Below, in pieces: positions 42,241 through 55,282 of a stretch of 64,000 nt of DNA (within the stretch, counting starts at the first letter, position 1; each line of letters starts with the position of its first letter). The stretch spans positions 57,241,296 through 57,305,295 of the forward strand of contig NC_080164.1 of NCBI RefSeq assembly GCF_950295315.1. Reading direction: 5' to 3'. The notes beneath the pieces were generated by a model. That model searched no databases. It was not told the origin of the DNA and saw only the letters and a list, made by a program, of their open reading frames with translations. The position numbers were made by a program, and so were the translations under genes. The stretch is from Erinaceus europaeus (taxonomy: Eukaryota > Chordata > Mammalia > Eulipotyphla > Erinaceidae).

Positions 42241-44796
42241 TGCCCTTTTCCAGCTTTTGTAGTTCCTACAAGAAGAGAGTTTATGATCAATGAGAAATAA
42301 AACCATATCTGTAGCTAAAAGAGTGAATGGAAGTAGATATGCCATTTATTTGTCTTTGATACTATTAGTATCTTAAAACTTAGGTCTTTGGACACTAGTT
42401 GCTATTGCTGCTTCTTCTAGAGCTGCCTCTTAAGTCTACTTCTGACATCAGTGATTGTCAACACCCATAACATCCCCATCTCACTGGAAAGTGAAAGATG
42501 CTCACTCTAATTTTGAGTAGGTCAGTAGACATTCAGTAATGACAAAAGTCAATAATTATGGTTCACCTTTTTAATTTAATTCCATGATGCTATTGTCCCT
42601 GTTTCAGTCCTTGTTTCCTAAATAAACTTTCAAAGAATTCTAACTATTTACAATACTGCTTGGGCCTTGGTGACACCAGACACCATACACATTGCCTTTC
42701 TAGTGCTTGGATAAAAGGACAAGCATGGTTGCTAGATGTTAACCAGCTATTAACTGTGGGTTACAATATCATGGTTTTATTCCTGACTTCCATTTTTTTA
42801 TTTAAGTAACACTTATTTGATGCTTTATATTGGTCAGACACTTTGTAAATACTTTAAATATGTCAACATCGTTAATCCCCATATGAGAGACCTATGAGAG
42901 AGGTACTATTCCAAGGCCACTGGGTAGATAAGGAAACTGAGGAATGAAGATATTATAACTCTTTTTATCTAAGTTCATAGAGTGAGTAAATGGCAGAGTA
43001 TGAATCAGAGTAAATGGCAGAGTAAATGGTGAGTAAATGGCAGCATATGAATCAGGGTGTTATGCCTTATTCCTGATATTGTGTGTATTTTATTTGTTTC
43101 TTTAAAGAGGTAATTGTGGAATACCCTGTGACCAAATCATGTAGAAGGATTTCAGAGTTATGGAGAAAAGGGAGACCCAGTTACTAATGACAAAGGACAC
43201 TGCTATTCAAGGGGAGTGAAGGACATGTCCAGCTCTGCACACCATATGTGGGCTGTTCTGTCTTCTCTCAGAAATATCTATCTGATTCTCACTGATGAGA
43301 GAGAAGAAGAACTCAGATGTTGGGAGGATTGATGACTCATTCTATAAAGAGAGCAAAGTTGTTGAAGTGCTTATCCATGAGGAGACCTTTCATATGAGTT
43401 GTGTGGGAATGAAAAATAGAATTTCTAGTCATTCATTTAATAGACATTTATTAAGAATCAGTAAGTTCAAGGTATGATAAAAAAAGAGCTATGCGAGCAT
43501 TATAGTTTTTCACTTTTCAATTTTGCTATAAAAATTATACCAATTTGAGCTCTGAAAGGAAAAGTCTAAAAGTTAATGTAAATTTGCAAATTTCATGTTC
43601 AATTAATGAAGTGCTATCTGTCTACATTTGTTTTGTACATGGGAAGGCAACAATAAAGATGAGAGGGGGAAAGAATTGAACATGTGCCAGTAATTGTAGA
43701 ACATTTCACTTACCAGTCTTCTTGGTCTCCCTGTCCAAAGATTACTAATGTGGGTACCCCTTCTTGGCATATTTGAAATCCACAGGCAGCATGAACTTGG
43801 CCAGTAACCCCTTAGGAATACTAAATGCACCCCATTTCATTTATAGGAAAGAAGCAAATTAAGACAGAGAACTTTTGTGTAAACCATAAACTGCATTTAA
43901 CAAGGCAGGAGGCTTGGGAATCCATGCTCAGGCTGCTTGTTTTTCCTGGCACCTTGTTAAACGTGGTTGAAAGTTTGCATGCTGGGGAGCAACCCACTTT
44001 CTCTTTGTTCCTGGGAATGGCTCTAACTGACCTCATAGACCTGGACTGCTATTTTAAAAATGAAGGTTGGAAAAGCACTAGGCAGCTCCATGAGTCTACA
44101 CTACCACTGTCACAGTGTCCACTTCAGCTGGGCCTGAGAGCCTGCATGTGAGTCCTGTTTGCAAGCTCTCAGATGAGCAGGGTTGCCTTTGACACTGATC
44201 CCAACATCTAATAATACTTATTATCTAGCCACTCTTTCTATGTCTAAATTAAATTCTTCATCCTACAGTTTAGTGTCTCTCCTTTTGTTCTGCCCTGAAT
44301 AAAGATGGAGAACAGCTGGTCAGCATTCCCTGTAGAATAACTCTTAAGACACTTGAAAGCTATTATTAAGTTTCCTTATAGTCTCCTCTCCTCCAGACGG
44401 ATGCTGAAGCTTTCTTTTACTTATTTTCTCCAGTCACCTTTCTCTCTGGCTTTAGGTCCTTCTCCAGCTGCTTGTTTCTTGAAGCCACCTGGAAATCCAA
44501 ATGCATTTCTTTTATTTTTTTCCCTAAAAGTACTGAAACTGGGAAACGATGGTGAGGAATTTTGTGTCTCTTTTAGTCATCAGTTGCTGGGGGACATGCT
44601 CTTTATTTATTATCTCAGAATTTCATTTATTGAATTGTGCTCACTGAATAATTATTTTCACTCTTTAGTGCTCTGGTTTTATAGAAAACATGCTAGTAAC
44701 ATTAAATGTGTGTGGGGGTGGGTTGTGTATAATTCATTTTCTTCTACCTTTTTACTCATCTCCTCTTAAATAATATATCATGAAAATTTTATTTTT
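42241..44796. other. Unique DNA with one MIR
   Basis: No defendable exon. A MIR lies at about 42800-43060 (separate entry). A 108-codon plus-strand frame (43825-44151) and a 71-codon minus-strand frame overlap in the same stretch; neither shows a domain or a splice context that convinces me. Confidence 0.5.
42800..43060 (+). repeat. MIR SINE with small internal tandem repeats
   Basis: 'acactttgtaaatactttaa', 'gttaatccccatatgagag', AGGTACTATT, GATAAGGAAACTGAGGAATG follow the MIR core in order. At its end GAGTAAATGGCAG(A/C) is repeated about four times (42983-43045). Confidence 0.7.
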
Positions 44797-44915
44797 ATAG
44801 ATTTATTTTATTACAGAGGGAAAGAGAGAGAGTGGGAGAGAAAGAGAGAGAGAGAGAGAGAAGAAGAGAGAGATAAGTCCTATGCTCTACCTACTAAGCC
44901 AACTCTTTGGAAGCA
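44797..44915 (-). mobile_element. SINE fragment with GA repeat
   Basis: T/A-rich start (GATTTATTTTATTACAGAGG), a long (GA)n run at 44820-44870, then 'gctctacctactaagccaac', the complement of a tRNA-like head. Partial and diverged. Confidence 0.5.
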
Positions 44916-45619
44916 ATACTTCTATTTAAAATGAGTAATCAAGCCACATTTCTTTACTAAAGATACATAGAATATTGGTGTGTATGTATGTGCATATAAT
45001 TCTGATAAATTTGTAGTAGTTTCCATGAATTCAAAGATTAACATGACTCTGAGATTTTGTAGTTTAACAAGAAAGAATAATGTTGAAATGAATGTTTTAT
45101 AGGTCCAATTCTGGATAACAGGTTTGGTGCATACCTAAAATGTTTACATAAGAGGATTAAATGTTAAAATCATAAATAAATTTGTTTTGTTCTTTCTTCT
45201 CTCCTCCCCATTGATAAACAAAGGTTTTGTCATTGTTGATATTCCTGAGGGGAATATCATTTATTAATGTCTAACTTTGATTTATTCCACCCCAGCATAT
45301 TTTAGTGCCTTCCTCACCTTCATTACCTGTATTCTTTGGACTCATCAGCAGCTTTGAGATGTGTCTTTACCTCATTTGCAGTCATATCCTAGCAACCTAA
45401 TAATCCACCCTTGCATTACTCTAACTACATGATAACTGAACAGCTTACCACTTTATCAATCTGTCAGCAACTTAGGCGGGGAGTATATTTGCAGCAGCTC
45501 TTTTCACAAAGAGTTAATGACTCAGTGTTGCTTAAAGTAAACTGTCAAATAAAAAACTTTTTTTCTGACTTTTTGGAACTCTTCCAAAGTAGATACCATC
45601 CAATTTACCTCAGGTGTGT

Positions 45620-45621
<2 letters not shown>

Positions 45622-45655
<34 letters not shown>
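45622..45655. repeat. (AC)n microsatellite
   Basis: About 17 uninterrupted AC units, just before a SINE-like piece. Confidence 0.95.
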
Positions 45656-45657
<2 letters not shown>

Positions 45658-45726
45658 CCAGGGATCAAACTCACATAATCATGCCTGAAAGTCCAGTGCC
45701 TTATCCACTGCACAACATGCACCCCC
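45656..45726 (-). mobile_element. SINE head fragment
   Basis: 'cccagggatcaaactcacat', 'agtgccttatccactgcaca' match the complement of a tRNA-like SINE head (compare 39340-39405). The CA run at its left takes the place of the tail region. Confidence 0.55.
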
Positions 45727-45799
45727 ATCTTGTCACAGTTTCCTACTATTTCCAAAGAATCATATTGTTTCATATGTGTTTTTTAATCTTTAATTTTTT

Positions 45800-46008
45800 C
45801 TATTATCTTTATTTATTTGTTGGATAGAGACAGTCAGTAATCTAGAGGTGAGGGGAAGATAGACAGAGAGAGAAGGAGAGATACCTGCAGCCCTGCTTCA
45901 CCACTTGTAAAGCTTTCCCCCTGCAGGTGGGTATCAGGGATTTGAACCTGTGTCCTTGTGCACTGTAAGGTGTGCGCTCAACCAGGTACACCAACACACA
46001 GCCTATTC
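45800..46008 (-). mobile_element. tRNA-derived SINE, hedgehog type (short form)
   Basis: Minus-strand: TTATCTTTATTTATTTGTTG, GGATAGAGACAGTCAG, 'acctgcagccctgcttcac', CCCCCTGCAGGTGGGTATCA, 'gggatttgaacctgtgtcct', 'gcgctcaaccaggtacacca'. Well preserved. Confidence 0.88.
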
Positions 46009-46144
46009 ATATATTTAAAGCATTTAGTCTTTCCAATAATTTTAATTTTCTCACCTCGAATTTCCTCTTCTCTTTCCACCCATCCATATCCATTGTATCA
46101 GAACCATCACCCGTGAAGGTTTTCTTTTCTTTTCTTTTTTTTAT

Positions 46145-47520
46145 TTAAGATAGGATTAATTAACAAAACCATAGGGTAGGAGGGGTACAATTCCACACAA
46201 TTCCCAACACCCAATCTCCATATCCCACCCCCTCCCCTGATAGCTTTCCCATTCTCTATCCTCCTGGAAGCATGGACCCAGGGTCATTGTGGGTTGCAGA
46301 AGGTAGAAGGTCTGGCTTCTGTAATTGCTTCCCCGCTGAACATGAGCATTGACTGGTCGGTCCATACTCCCAGTCTGCCTCTCTCTTTCCCTAGTAGGGT
46401 GGGTCTCTGGGGAAGCAGAGTTCCAGGACACATTGGTGGGGTCTTCAGTCTAGGGAAGCCTGGCCGGCATCCTTATGACATCTGGAACCTGGTGGCTGAA
46501 AAGAGAGTTAACATACGAAGCCAAACAAATTGTTGAACAATCATGGACCAAAAGCTTGGAATAGTGGAGAGGAAGTGTTAGGGGGTACTCACTGCAAACT
46601 CTAGTGTACTTCTGCTTTCAGGTATATATTTTGCAGTAGTTTACAGATACGTGTGAACATATGATCTCTCTCACAGAAACTGGTGTATATCTAGGTTTTG
46701 GGACTTTGTTAGAAAGTGAACCACCTGAGGTGGAATTAGAGTATACTATTCTTCTTCTTCTAGCATTTGCCAGAGTATACTAAGAGTATACTATGAAAGG
46801 AAAGGTCTCACCTGAGTAATGAAGCTGAAGGGCTGTAATTCCACACGTGAAGTCTCTGGATACAGTCTGAAGTGAAGCATGTTGAGGTGGCAATCGTTGT
46901 GTTGTTTAGGTTGTGATCGGCAGATGCAATATTATTTGATATGGATTGGGAGAGGCATACAGGAAAGTGGGCCCTATCCAATGGTTCCAGGACTGGGGGA
47001 AGTAGAGGCTCTATAGTGGAGATGTGAGGTTCTTGCTGTCTTAGGGTTCAAAAAGACAATCGATAGTTAATGTTATCATCACATTATTTGGTAATTGGGT
47101 TAACTTTGAAAAGTCCTTTTGTTAGGGTTTGCTGTACAGTACCCAGTATATTGTATATAGATGTGCTATTGGTTGCTTCTGATCTACTTGGTATAGGCTT
47201 TTGAGAGAGTCTGCACATCAATTACACAGCCTATATATTGAAAAGATTCATTTTGTGTTTTGAAAAACTTCGAGACATACAATTAATTTTCCCCCTCTCG
47301 TATTAATTAACTAGTGATGTATATGACTACATTTTACTAGGAGTGTACATAAACACCATTCTCACCACCAAAAGACTATGACCCATCCCTCCCACCCACT
47401 CCCACCCCCCACTGTCCCAGGAAGCTGCATGTCTACCCCTCACCACTGGGTTTTTACTTTGATGCCCTACTTACAATTTGGTCAGGTCCTGCTTTTAGTT
47501 TCCCTTTCAGAACTTCTTCC
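46145..47520 (-). other. L1 3' UTR, complete example
   Basis: About 1.37 kb between the ORF2 stop and the tail, much longer than the 3' UTRs of human L1. It includes a small local change at 46740-46795, where 'gagtatact' is repeated around CTTCTTCTTCTAGC. On the coding strand a 91-codon frame (46431-46156) corresponds to the recurring frame discussed in the findings. A T/C-rich and purine-rich end (47380-47420, 'cccacccactcccacccccc') lies next to the ORF2 stop. Confidence 0.85.
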
Positions 47521-50500
47521 TCAACTTCTGTTGATGAGTAGGATCATCCTATACTCATGTTTATCTTTCTGACTTAGCTCACTTAACATAATTCCTTCTA
47601 GATCTGTCCAAGATGGGTCAGAGAAGGTGGGTTCATTATTCTTGATAGCTGCATAGTATTCCATTGTGTATATATACCACAGCTTTCTCAGCCACTCATC
47701 TGTTGTTGGGCACCTGGGTTGCTTGCAGGTTTTAGCTATTATGAATTGTGCTGCTATGAACATAGGAGTACACACCTCTTTTTGGTTGGGTGTTTTGGAG
47801 TCCTTGGGGTATAAGCCCAGGAGAGGAATTACTGGATCATATGGAAGGTCCATGTCTAGCCTTCTGAGAGTTTTCCAGACTGCTCTCCACAGAGGCTGTA
47901 CCAATTTACATTCCCACCAGCAATGTAAAAGGGTTCCTCTGTCCCCACATCCTCTCCAGCATTTGTTGCTGCTGTCCTTTTTGATGTATGCCATTCTTAC
48001 AGGAGTGAGGTGGTATCTTAGTGTTGTCTTAATTTGCATTTCTCTGACAATCAGTGACCTAGAGCAGTTTCTCATATGTTTGTTAGCCTTTTGGATCTCC
48101 TCTGAGGTGAATGTTTTGTTCATATCCTCTGCCCATTTTTGGATGGGGTCATTTGCTTTTTTGGTGCTAAGTTTGCTGAGCTCTTTATATATTTTGGTGA
48201 TTAGTTTCTTGTCTGATGTATGGCATATGAAGATTTTCTCCCATTCTGTGAGGGGTCTCTTTGTTTGTTTAATAGTTTCTTTGGATGTGCAGAAGCTTTT
48301 CAATTTGATGTAGTCCCATTGGTTTTTTTCTGCTTTAGTCTTCCTTGCAATTGGGTTTGATTCATCAAAGCTGTCCTTGAGGTGTAGGTGGGAAAGTGTT
48401 TTACCAATGTTTTCCTCTAAGTATTTGATTGTTTCTGGTCTGACATCTAGGTCTTTGATCCATTTTGAGTTGATTTTTGTTTCTGGAGAGATAAAGTGGT
48501 TCAATTTCATTCTTCTGTATGTTACAACCTAGGTTTCCCAGCACCATTTATTGAAGAGAGCCTCCTTTTTCCATTTAATCCTTTGGGCCCCCTTATCAAA
48601 GATTAGATGTCCATAGGTGTGGGGATTTATTTCTGGGCTTTCAATTCTGTTCCACTGGTCTGTTTGCCTATTTTTGTTCCAGTACCATGCAGTTTTGATG
48701 ATGATGGCTTTATAAGATTGTTTAAGGTCTGGGAGTGTGATGCCTCCATTTCTGTTTCTTTTCCTTAAGATGGTTTTGGCAATTCTAGGTGTTTTCATGT
48801 TCCAGATAAATGATTGTAGTGTTTGTTGTATTCTCTTAAAGAAGCTTGGTGGAATTTGATGGCTATTGCATCAAATTTGTATATGGCTCTGGGGAGAATA
48901 TTCATTTTGATGATATTTATTCTTCCAATCCAAGAGCATGGGATATCTTTCCATTTCTTGGTATCAGTTTCTATTTCCTTGAGTAGCGACTCATAGTTTT
49001 CAGTATATAAGTCTTTCACTTCTTTGGTCAACTTTATTCCTAGGTATTTGATTGATTTTGCTGAAACAGTAAATAGGAGTGATTTCTGGATGTCTTCTTC
49101 TTCAGATTTAGTGTTTGCGTAAAGAAATGCCACTGATTTTTGTACATTGATTTTGTAGCCTGATACCTTGCTATATTGCCTAATAACTTCCAGTAATTTT
49201 CTGCTGGATTCTTTAGGTTTTTCTATGTATACTATCATATCATCTGCAAATACTGAGAGCTTGACTTCTTTCCCTCCAATCTGTGTTCCTTTGATTGCTT
49301 TCTCTTGCCTGATTGCTATGGCAAGAACTTCCAATACTATGTTGAAGAGTAACGGTGACAGTGGACAGCCCTGTCTAGTCCCCGATATGAGGGGGAATGC
49401 CTTCAGCTTCTGTCCATTGAGTATGATGTTGGCTGTAGGTTTGCTATATATAGACTCCACTATCTTGAGGAATTTCCCATCTATTCCCATTTTTTGTAGA
49501 GTTTTGAGCATGAATGGATGTTGGATTTTGTCAAAGGCTTTCTCTGCATCTATTGAAATAATCATGTGGTTTTTGGCTTTGCTTTTATTCATGTGGTGAA
49601 TGACATTGATTGTCTTACGGATGTTGAACCAGCCTTGCATTCCTGGGATGAATCCCACTTGGTTGTGATGAACAATCTTTTTGATATGTTGCTGTATCCG
49701 GTTGGCCAAGATCTTGTTTAATATTTTTGCATCTATGTTCATCAGAGATATTGGTCTGTAGTTTTCCTTTTTTGTGTGTCCCTATCAGCTTTTGGTATCA
49801 GGGTAATGTTGACTTCATAGAAGGTGGAAAGGAGTATTCCTGTTTCTTCAATCTTATGGAAAAGCTTAAGAAGTATGGGTACTAACTGTTTCCTGAAAGT
49901 TTTGTAGAATTCATTTGTGAAGCCATCTGGTCCAGGACTTTTGTTGTTGGGGAGGTTCTTAATAACGGTTTCAATTTCTTTGTCTGTGATTGGTGCATTT
50001 AGATTTTGTAGTTCTTCTTGGTTCAGTTTTGGAAGTGCATATGCTTCTAGGAATTGTTCCATTTCTCCCAGATTCTCTAGCTTGGTGGTGTATAGTTCTT
50101 CATAGAAGTGTTGCAGGATTCTCTGGATTTCTGTGGTGTCAGTTGTGATATCTCCTCCATTGTTTACAATTCTATTAATTTGAGTCGGCTCCCTTTTTTG
50201 TTTGGTGAGTCTGCCTAGGGGTTTGTCAATTTTGTTTAATCTTTCAAAGAACCAACATTTGGCTTCATTGATCTTTTGTATGGTTCTTTTATTTTCGATA
50301 TTGTTTATTTCTGCTCTAACTTTAGTGATTTCTGTCCTTCTGGATGCTTTAGGGTTCCTTTGTTCCTCTTCCTCTAAGTCCTTGAGGTGTGCAGTACGGT
50401 CGTTCATTTGAGCTTCTTCTTGGTGTTTAATATGTGATTGTATGGCTATAAGTTTCCCTCTCATTACTGCTTTAGCTATGTCCCAAATATTTTGATAGGT

Positions 50501-50873
50501 TGTGTCTTCATTTTCATTAGTTTCCAGGAACATTTGAATTTCCTGCTTGAGTGAGTCTCTGACCCAGTGGTTCTTAAGGAGTATGTTGTTTAGTTTCCAA
50601 ATTCTGTGACTTTTAATAATTTTCTGTTTGTTGTTAAATGTTAGTTTTACTCCACTGTGGTCTGAGAAGATACTTGGGATGATTTCAATGCTCTTGAATT
50701 TATTGATGTTGTCTTTGTGGCCTAACATGTGGTCTATCCTTGAGTATGTGTTATGTGGATTTGAAAAGAAGGTGTATTCCAGTTTTTTAGTTTGAAGGAC
50801 TCTGTAAATGTCCAAGAGGTCTAGTCTGTCAATCTCTTCATTCAATTCTCTTGTATCTTTGTTGGTTCTCTCA
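47521..50873 (-). pseudogene. L1 ORF2: endonuclease end, RT, C-terminal domain, three breaks
   Basis: ORF2 supplies L1 endonuclease and reverse transcriptase. Frame 50845-49742 holds the end of the endonuclease (HNTYSRIDHMLG, FSDHSGVKL) and the linker into RT ([16 protein letters not shown]). A frameshift near 49742 leads to 49742-48795, with [15 protein letters not shown] palm sequence (here [14 protein letters not shown]), [13 protein letters not shown] and the catalytic FADDM at about 49227-49241. A second frameshift near 48796 and a TAG at 48531-48529 (probably from TGG) separate it from 48510-47521, which has the [15 protein letters not shown] cysteine motif and the natural stop. RT catalytic residues are kept. 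The copy is inactive because of truncation and these breaks. Confidence 0.93.
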
Positions 50874-50885
50874 TGAAGTTTTTCT

Positions 50886-53800
50886 AATTGTAGTTTTCTG
50901 ACCTTTATTAATGACTTCTTTTTTCTAACTTCCTACTGCAGTTATATTCTGCCACTTTTGTCAACTATATACAGTTTCTGTGCCCCACTGGCTGTTTTGT
51001 GTGAACCAACTAAACTAATCTTCTCTCATCAGATTCTCATTTTCTTTATGGAAGAAATGATTTTTTTTTTGTTGTTTCACCCTTATCCTTTTATTTCTGT
51101 CTATCCTGTGGTTTTGCTATGCTCAGAAAGAATACTCCAAAAATAGCTGTCACATGACCCTCTAAGTAATCAGTCTCACTGATTTTCACAATGATTATCT
51201 AGATTAAAAAATAATTTGAGCAGTCTTTATGACTTTGCACAGATGGACTAATATTTCAAAAGGTATAGTTGCTGGCGACACTAGTAAAGAAAAATGTATT
51301 TGGTGCTCACACATAGTTAATGAATGATTCCCTTTTGGGGAAGAATAAAAGTGATTTCATCTTGAGAGATCTCAAAGTATTATTAATTACACAGATGCTA
51401 ATATGGTATTGAGGAATATCATAGAAAGGCATTGAAATACATTTCTCACCTGACTTACATAGAGGGTGATGAGATGTTCAACACAAGATTTCTCTGCTCT
51501 GGTACAGTGAGTACAAAAACAGAAAAATTAATCTTAATCAATCATTAGTATATAATTTTCACCTGTCTATCTAAGGCAATTTTGAAAAGAACCTATTGGC
51601 CATGGTCTGTGTCAGACATTTTGATAGACTGTCCTTGGGCAAGGAAAGTTTACAATCCCGTGAAAGACAACAGAGGACCTCAACATAGTTACCATTCGAT
51701 TCCCCATGTGGATGTGATGGTGGAGCCATCCCAAAGTTACCTGAAAGGCAAAGCAGAGCTGTCCATTGAGTGACATATCTGAAACACAGCACAGTGGCTT
51801 AATTGACCTATACTTTATTCTTTTCAAAAGACAGCTGAATGTCAAAGGTCTTTCTTTTGTGTAGTACTGGAAAACTGGTCGTCAAACAACCTCTACTCAT
51901 TTAATAATTTATCCCATTTTGTAAAAGAAAGGCAACTGACATGCAGTAAATCTACTCCATATTTAAATTACTACATTGAACAATAATAAGGAGAATGAAA
52001 AATCTAGTCCATTATTTAAAATTAAACATATATGAAACTGTTTTTTTCCAAATGATCACCGAAGGCTATAGTTTAAAGGCAGCAGTGAAGCCCTGAGTGG
52101 AATAAAAATGCCTAACAGTAGTTTGTAAATGGCAGTGGAATTATTTATTCTATTTTTCTATACATAAGGAATTGAGCTAAATGAACAATGTTTAAGCATG
52201 TCAGAATTTCATCAATTTTGCATGAGCATTCTCAAATATCCTGGTGGGGGTAATTGCTTGCAAATACATTTAAACTAATGATATGTTATATCCTTACTTG
52301 ATATAAAACTATTAAAAGATACGTTATTGCATTTGACAATGCCATGTAGCTGGGTCAGATCTTAATGACAGATTTCTACATTTGTGAATTAAGATACACC
52401 CTGCTGGAAGCAAATATTTTGTAAAAATAAAAGCTATATACTATGTAAGTTTGATCATTTATCTAAAATTTTCAGTTGTTTGGTGAGAACTATAAGAGAG
52501 GAGAAAAGAAGGCTTTGTCCCTTTCCTAAAATTGAGAAAGAAATTCAGAATTATAAATGGATCCTCTTCCTACTTCATCCCCATATGAAGAAGAAAATAG
52601 AACTTGTAAAATCTACCTTGTGGTGTTAAATGTCTGCTAAGTGTTTGACTCTGCATCCCTTGAAGGCTGAGGTGACTGACGTGACTCAAACCAATTAGAG
52701 AACGTGACCCTCTCTTCCCACTAAAAAAGGGTAACGTAAGCCAGAGTGAAAGAAAACATTGGATGGAAAAATAGTTCAAGGGAGGAATTAAAAATAAAAA
52801 TTCACCTGCAGAAATAGTTTTGTGAAAGGAAAGAGTAACAATTTGCTGCAAGGATCCTTTAGTCTTCACTTTCAGTGGATATTGGCTTTTTAAATATTTA
52901 TTTATTTATTTATTTATTTTTACTGTATTCTTGGTTTGCCTGAGGTCAATAAACAGAGGATCCAGTTTGTGTCAGCTTGGGTTTTGGATGCCTAGTTATC
53001 ACCCTAGGCTCTGTGATCAAAACCTCAGTGTGGTTTCCCTTCTTGACAATGGGCTAAAATGCATATTAATTTGTCTCCAGTGCCACAGTTTGTGAGACTC
53101 CAAGATAGACTGCAGCAGACATCAGTGCACATACATGATTATGGAACTTGGGGAGCTGGCTTAGCATCCCCCTGGAAGTCAGATGATGTTATGATTACAA
53201 GAGAAGTATTGACATACTCCATCAATTGTTTCTCTGGACTTGGGGTTCAATTGATGATGTCATTACAAAGCTACGAATTATCTGCATAATCGCCAAGAAA
53301 AAGACTCTCATGAAGGAAAATGCATCCAACTGAGATAATGCCACAAGCTATTGCTATACATCCAACGGCATATGTATAGTGTTGAAATAATAAGACAGCA
53401 TGTAATAATGATGAATTCTTGTTCCCATCATGACAGAAACCTTTCCCAAAATTATCACTGTTACTGGCTTAATTGATCCAGGGTTAGTGAAAAGAGTTTT
53501 AGCAAATGAATGGCTTTGGGACTCAATTCCTACTTTACAGCACAGTTTCTGACAGTATCAGCCTAAGAAAAGGCAGTTACACCTTGGCAGGAGCTGTGAT
53601 TGCTCTGCATAGAATGCACACTGTATCTCCAGAAGTGTGTGTGGGGTGTGTGTGTATGTATGTGTGTATATGTGTGCCCTTCTGTATGGTGTGTACATCT
53701 TCTTATGCACAAAATTTGATTGATATTTTGGGGTTAAAATTAAAAGTAAGATAAGCTTGCTTCTGGCGTAAAAGGGAAGTTTCTATTTTTTTCCTCAGTG

Positions 53801-54479
53801 AACACTCTCCACAGAATGAAAAAAAATTACACATTATTGTTACTTGGTGTTGTATATGTGAAGTTCTTGCCTTGAGTGTGTAGCATGGCAGGAGAAGATC
53901 TTTTATGTGTCAAAGCACAGTACAATGTACCTTTACTGCAAAATTTTCAGTTACATGGTAATTCTGATGCATATTCTCTCTCTCTTTCCTTAAAATGCAC
54001 ATATGCTCTGATTTTCAACATCATTGAAGATTATTACAACTTTACTTCATAATATACTGTAAATTTTATTATAACGCACCAATTCTTTGGCTCCTAAGAA
54101 CAATCTTAGGAAAAAGTGCACTATACTTCTTACTCTTTCAGTAATGTGAGAGGAGACCTAATGAAGCTCTTTATGCAAATTTTCCAGTTATCAGATAAAA
54201 TCTTCACATAGAAAATCTGTCACATGTTGTAAAATTTCTTTATGTTATCAAATGCTAATGATGACTCAGAACACAGCCCACAGAGGATCTTTGAAATCCT
54301 TCATAAAACTGTATTCTACCCCAATATCAGAGGCCTTGGAAATTCCACCACTCTGAAGACTCGGGTTTGTAATTAGCATGGTGCAGGCTTCTCTGCCCTC
54401 TGAAACCATAATGTTAATTACAAAAATTACACTGTGTTTAAAAGTGCAATTAAGAGACTCCACCGCACAAAGGGAATCT
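50886..54479. other. Unique AT-rich DNA, no gene seen
   Basis: About 3.6 kb without L1 or young SINE. No exon with convincing splice sites. A TTTA repeat lies at 52890-52920. Around 53640-53680 there is a short imperfect TG repeat. Much of the stretch has balanced, non-repetitive sequence that could be conserved, but conservation cannot be judged from one genome. Confidence 0.5.
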
Positions 54480-54499
54480 TGGAACCTCTTTTCACACTT

Positions 54500-54820
54500 T
54501 GAAGCCAGGTCATAATGTAGCCCATAAAAAGGAGGCCAAGGCTCATTCCCTTTTAAAGGCTCCAGAAGATCAGAGAGGCGATCTCAGCGAGAATGAGCTC
54601 CACTGAGCTCTGCAGCACTCTTAATGAACAATGTTCTACCTGGAGCAAAGGAGTAGGCAAAAGGAAAGAATTAGCTGGAAAATGATGGCTGTTATATACC
54701 CCGCCTGGCTATTGCCAACATCGACACCCAGCCTGGGCCTACTCTGGGCCAATTCTGGAGTCATTTTGCTTGGTGCTGGTGTCTGTCTGCCTCCCAAAGT
54801 GGGGCATGTCTATGTGTAAG
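54500..54820 (+). other. Possible promoter/first-exon-like stretch (weak)
   Basis: A CCCATAAAAAGGAGG TATA-like motif (54521-54535) lies about 140 bases before an ATG pair at 54676-54681. The frame then runs 46 codons with a hydrophobic middle (PSLGLLWANSGVILLGAGVC) and meets GTGTAAGTAA, a good donor-like site at 54816-54821, at its very end. I do not recognise the peptide. Chance is the likelier explanation; listed so that it can be tested. Confidence 0.15.
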
Positions 54821-54885
54821 TAAAACTGTGAGACTGAGTTTTGTAGACTCAGCCCCATTTTTGTAATTTTGGTTTTTGTTGTTTC

Positions 54886-55015
54886 TTTTCTTTTCTTTTT
54901 TTCTCATTTTTTACCAACCCTGGCTTATAGTGATGCTGGCGATTTAGCCTGGGACCCAATAGACTCATTTATGAAAGTCTTTTACAGACCCACTATGCTT
55001 ATCTTCCTGAACCTT
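54886..55015 (-). mobile_element. Old SINE fragment
   Basis: T/C-rich start, then 'accctggcttatagtgatgc', 'agcctgggaccc', 'cactatgcttatcttcct', in the order of the complement of the second SINE type. Diverged. Confidence 0.5.
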
Positions 55016-55154
55016 AGACTCACTTTTGTATTTTAGTACAGAATGAAACATTCTTAAGATTGTTAACAAAAACTGAGAAATAAGTCACTCTACCTTGGAG
55101 GAAATAAGAGAGAGGATTGTTGAATTAGATTCTGCAGTTCCTTGGTGGTTTTTT

Positions 55155-55282
55155 GTTTTTTTTTTCCAGAGCATAGCTGAGCTCTGGTTTATGATGGTGT
55201 CAGGGATTGAACCTGGGACCTCAGAGCCTCAGCCATAAAAATCATTCACATAACTATTATGCAATCTCCCCAGCCTAAATTC
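55155..55282 (-). mobile_element. tRNA-type SINE fragment
   Basis: T run, CCAGAGCATAGCTGAGCTCT, GGTTTATGATGGTGTCAGGG, ATTGAACCTGGGACCTCAGA, 'ataactattatgcaatctcc'. Clear member of the second SINE type. Confidence 0.75.

Larger units (their letters stand above)
46114..50885 (-). mobile_element. Longest L1 copy, 5'-truncated in the endonuclease
   Basis: Minus-strand L1 of about 4.75 kb between TGAAGGTTTTCT (46114-46125) and TGAAGTTTTTCT (50874-50885), a target duplication matching 11 of 12. A T-rich tail complement is followed by a 3' UTR to 47520 and ORF2 from 47521 to 50873. It is truncated within the endonuclease domain. The 3' UTR subtype is the same as at 5852-7918. This is the best internal reference for the other fragments. 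Confidence 0.93.

Noticed and set aside
43825..44151. 108-codon plus-strand frame
   Set aside because: No recognisable domain or splice signals, and an overlapping minus-strand frame of similar quality; probably chance.
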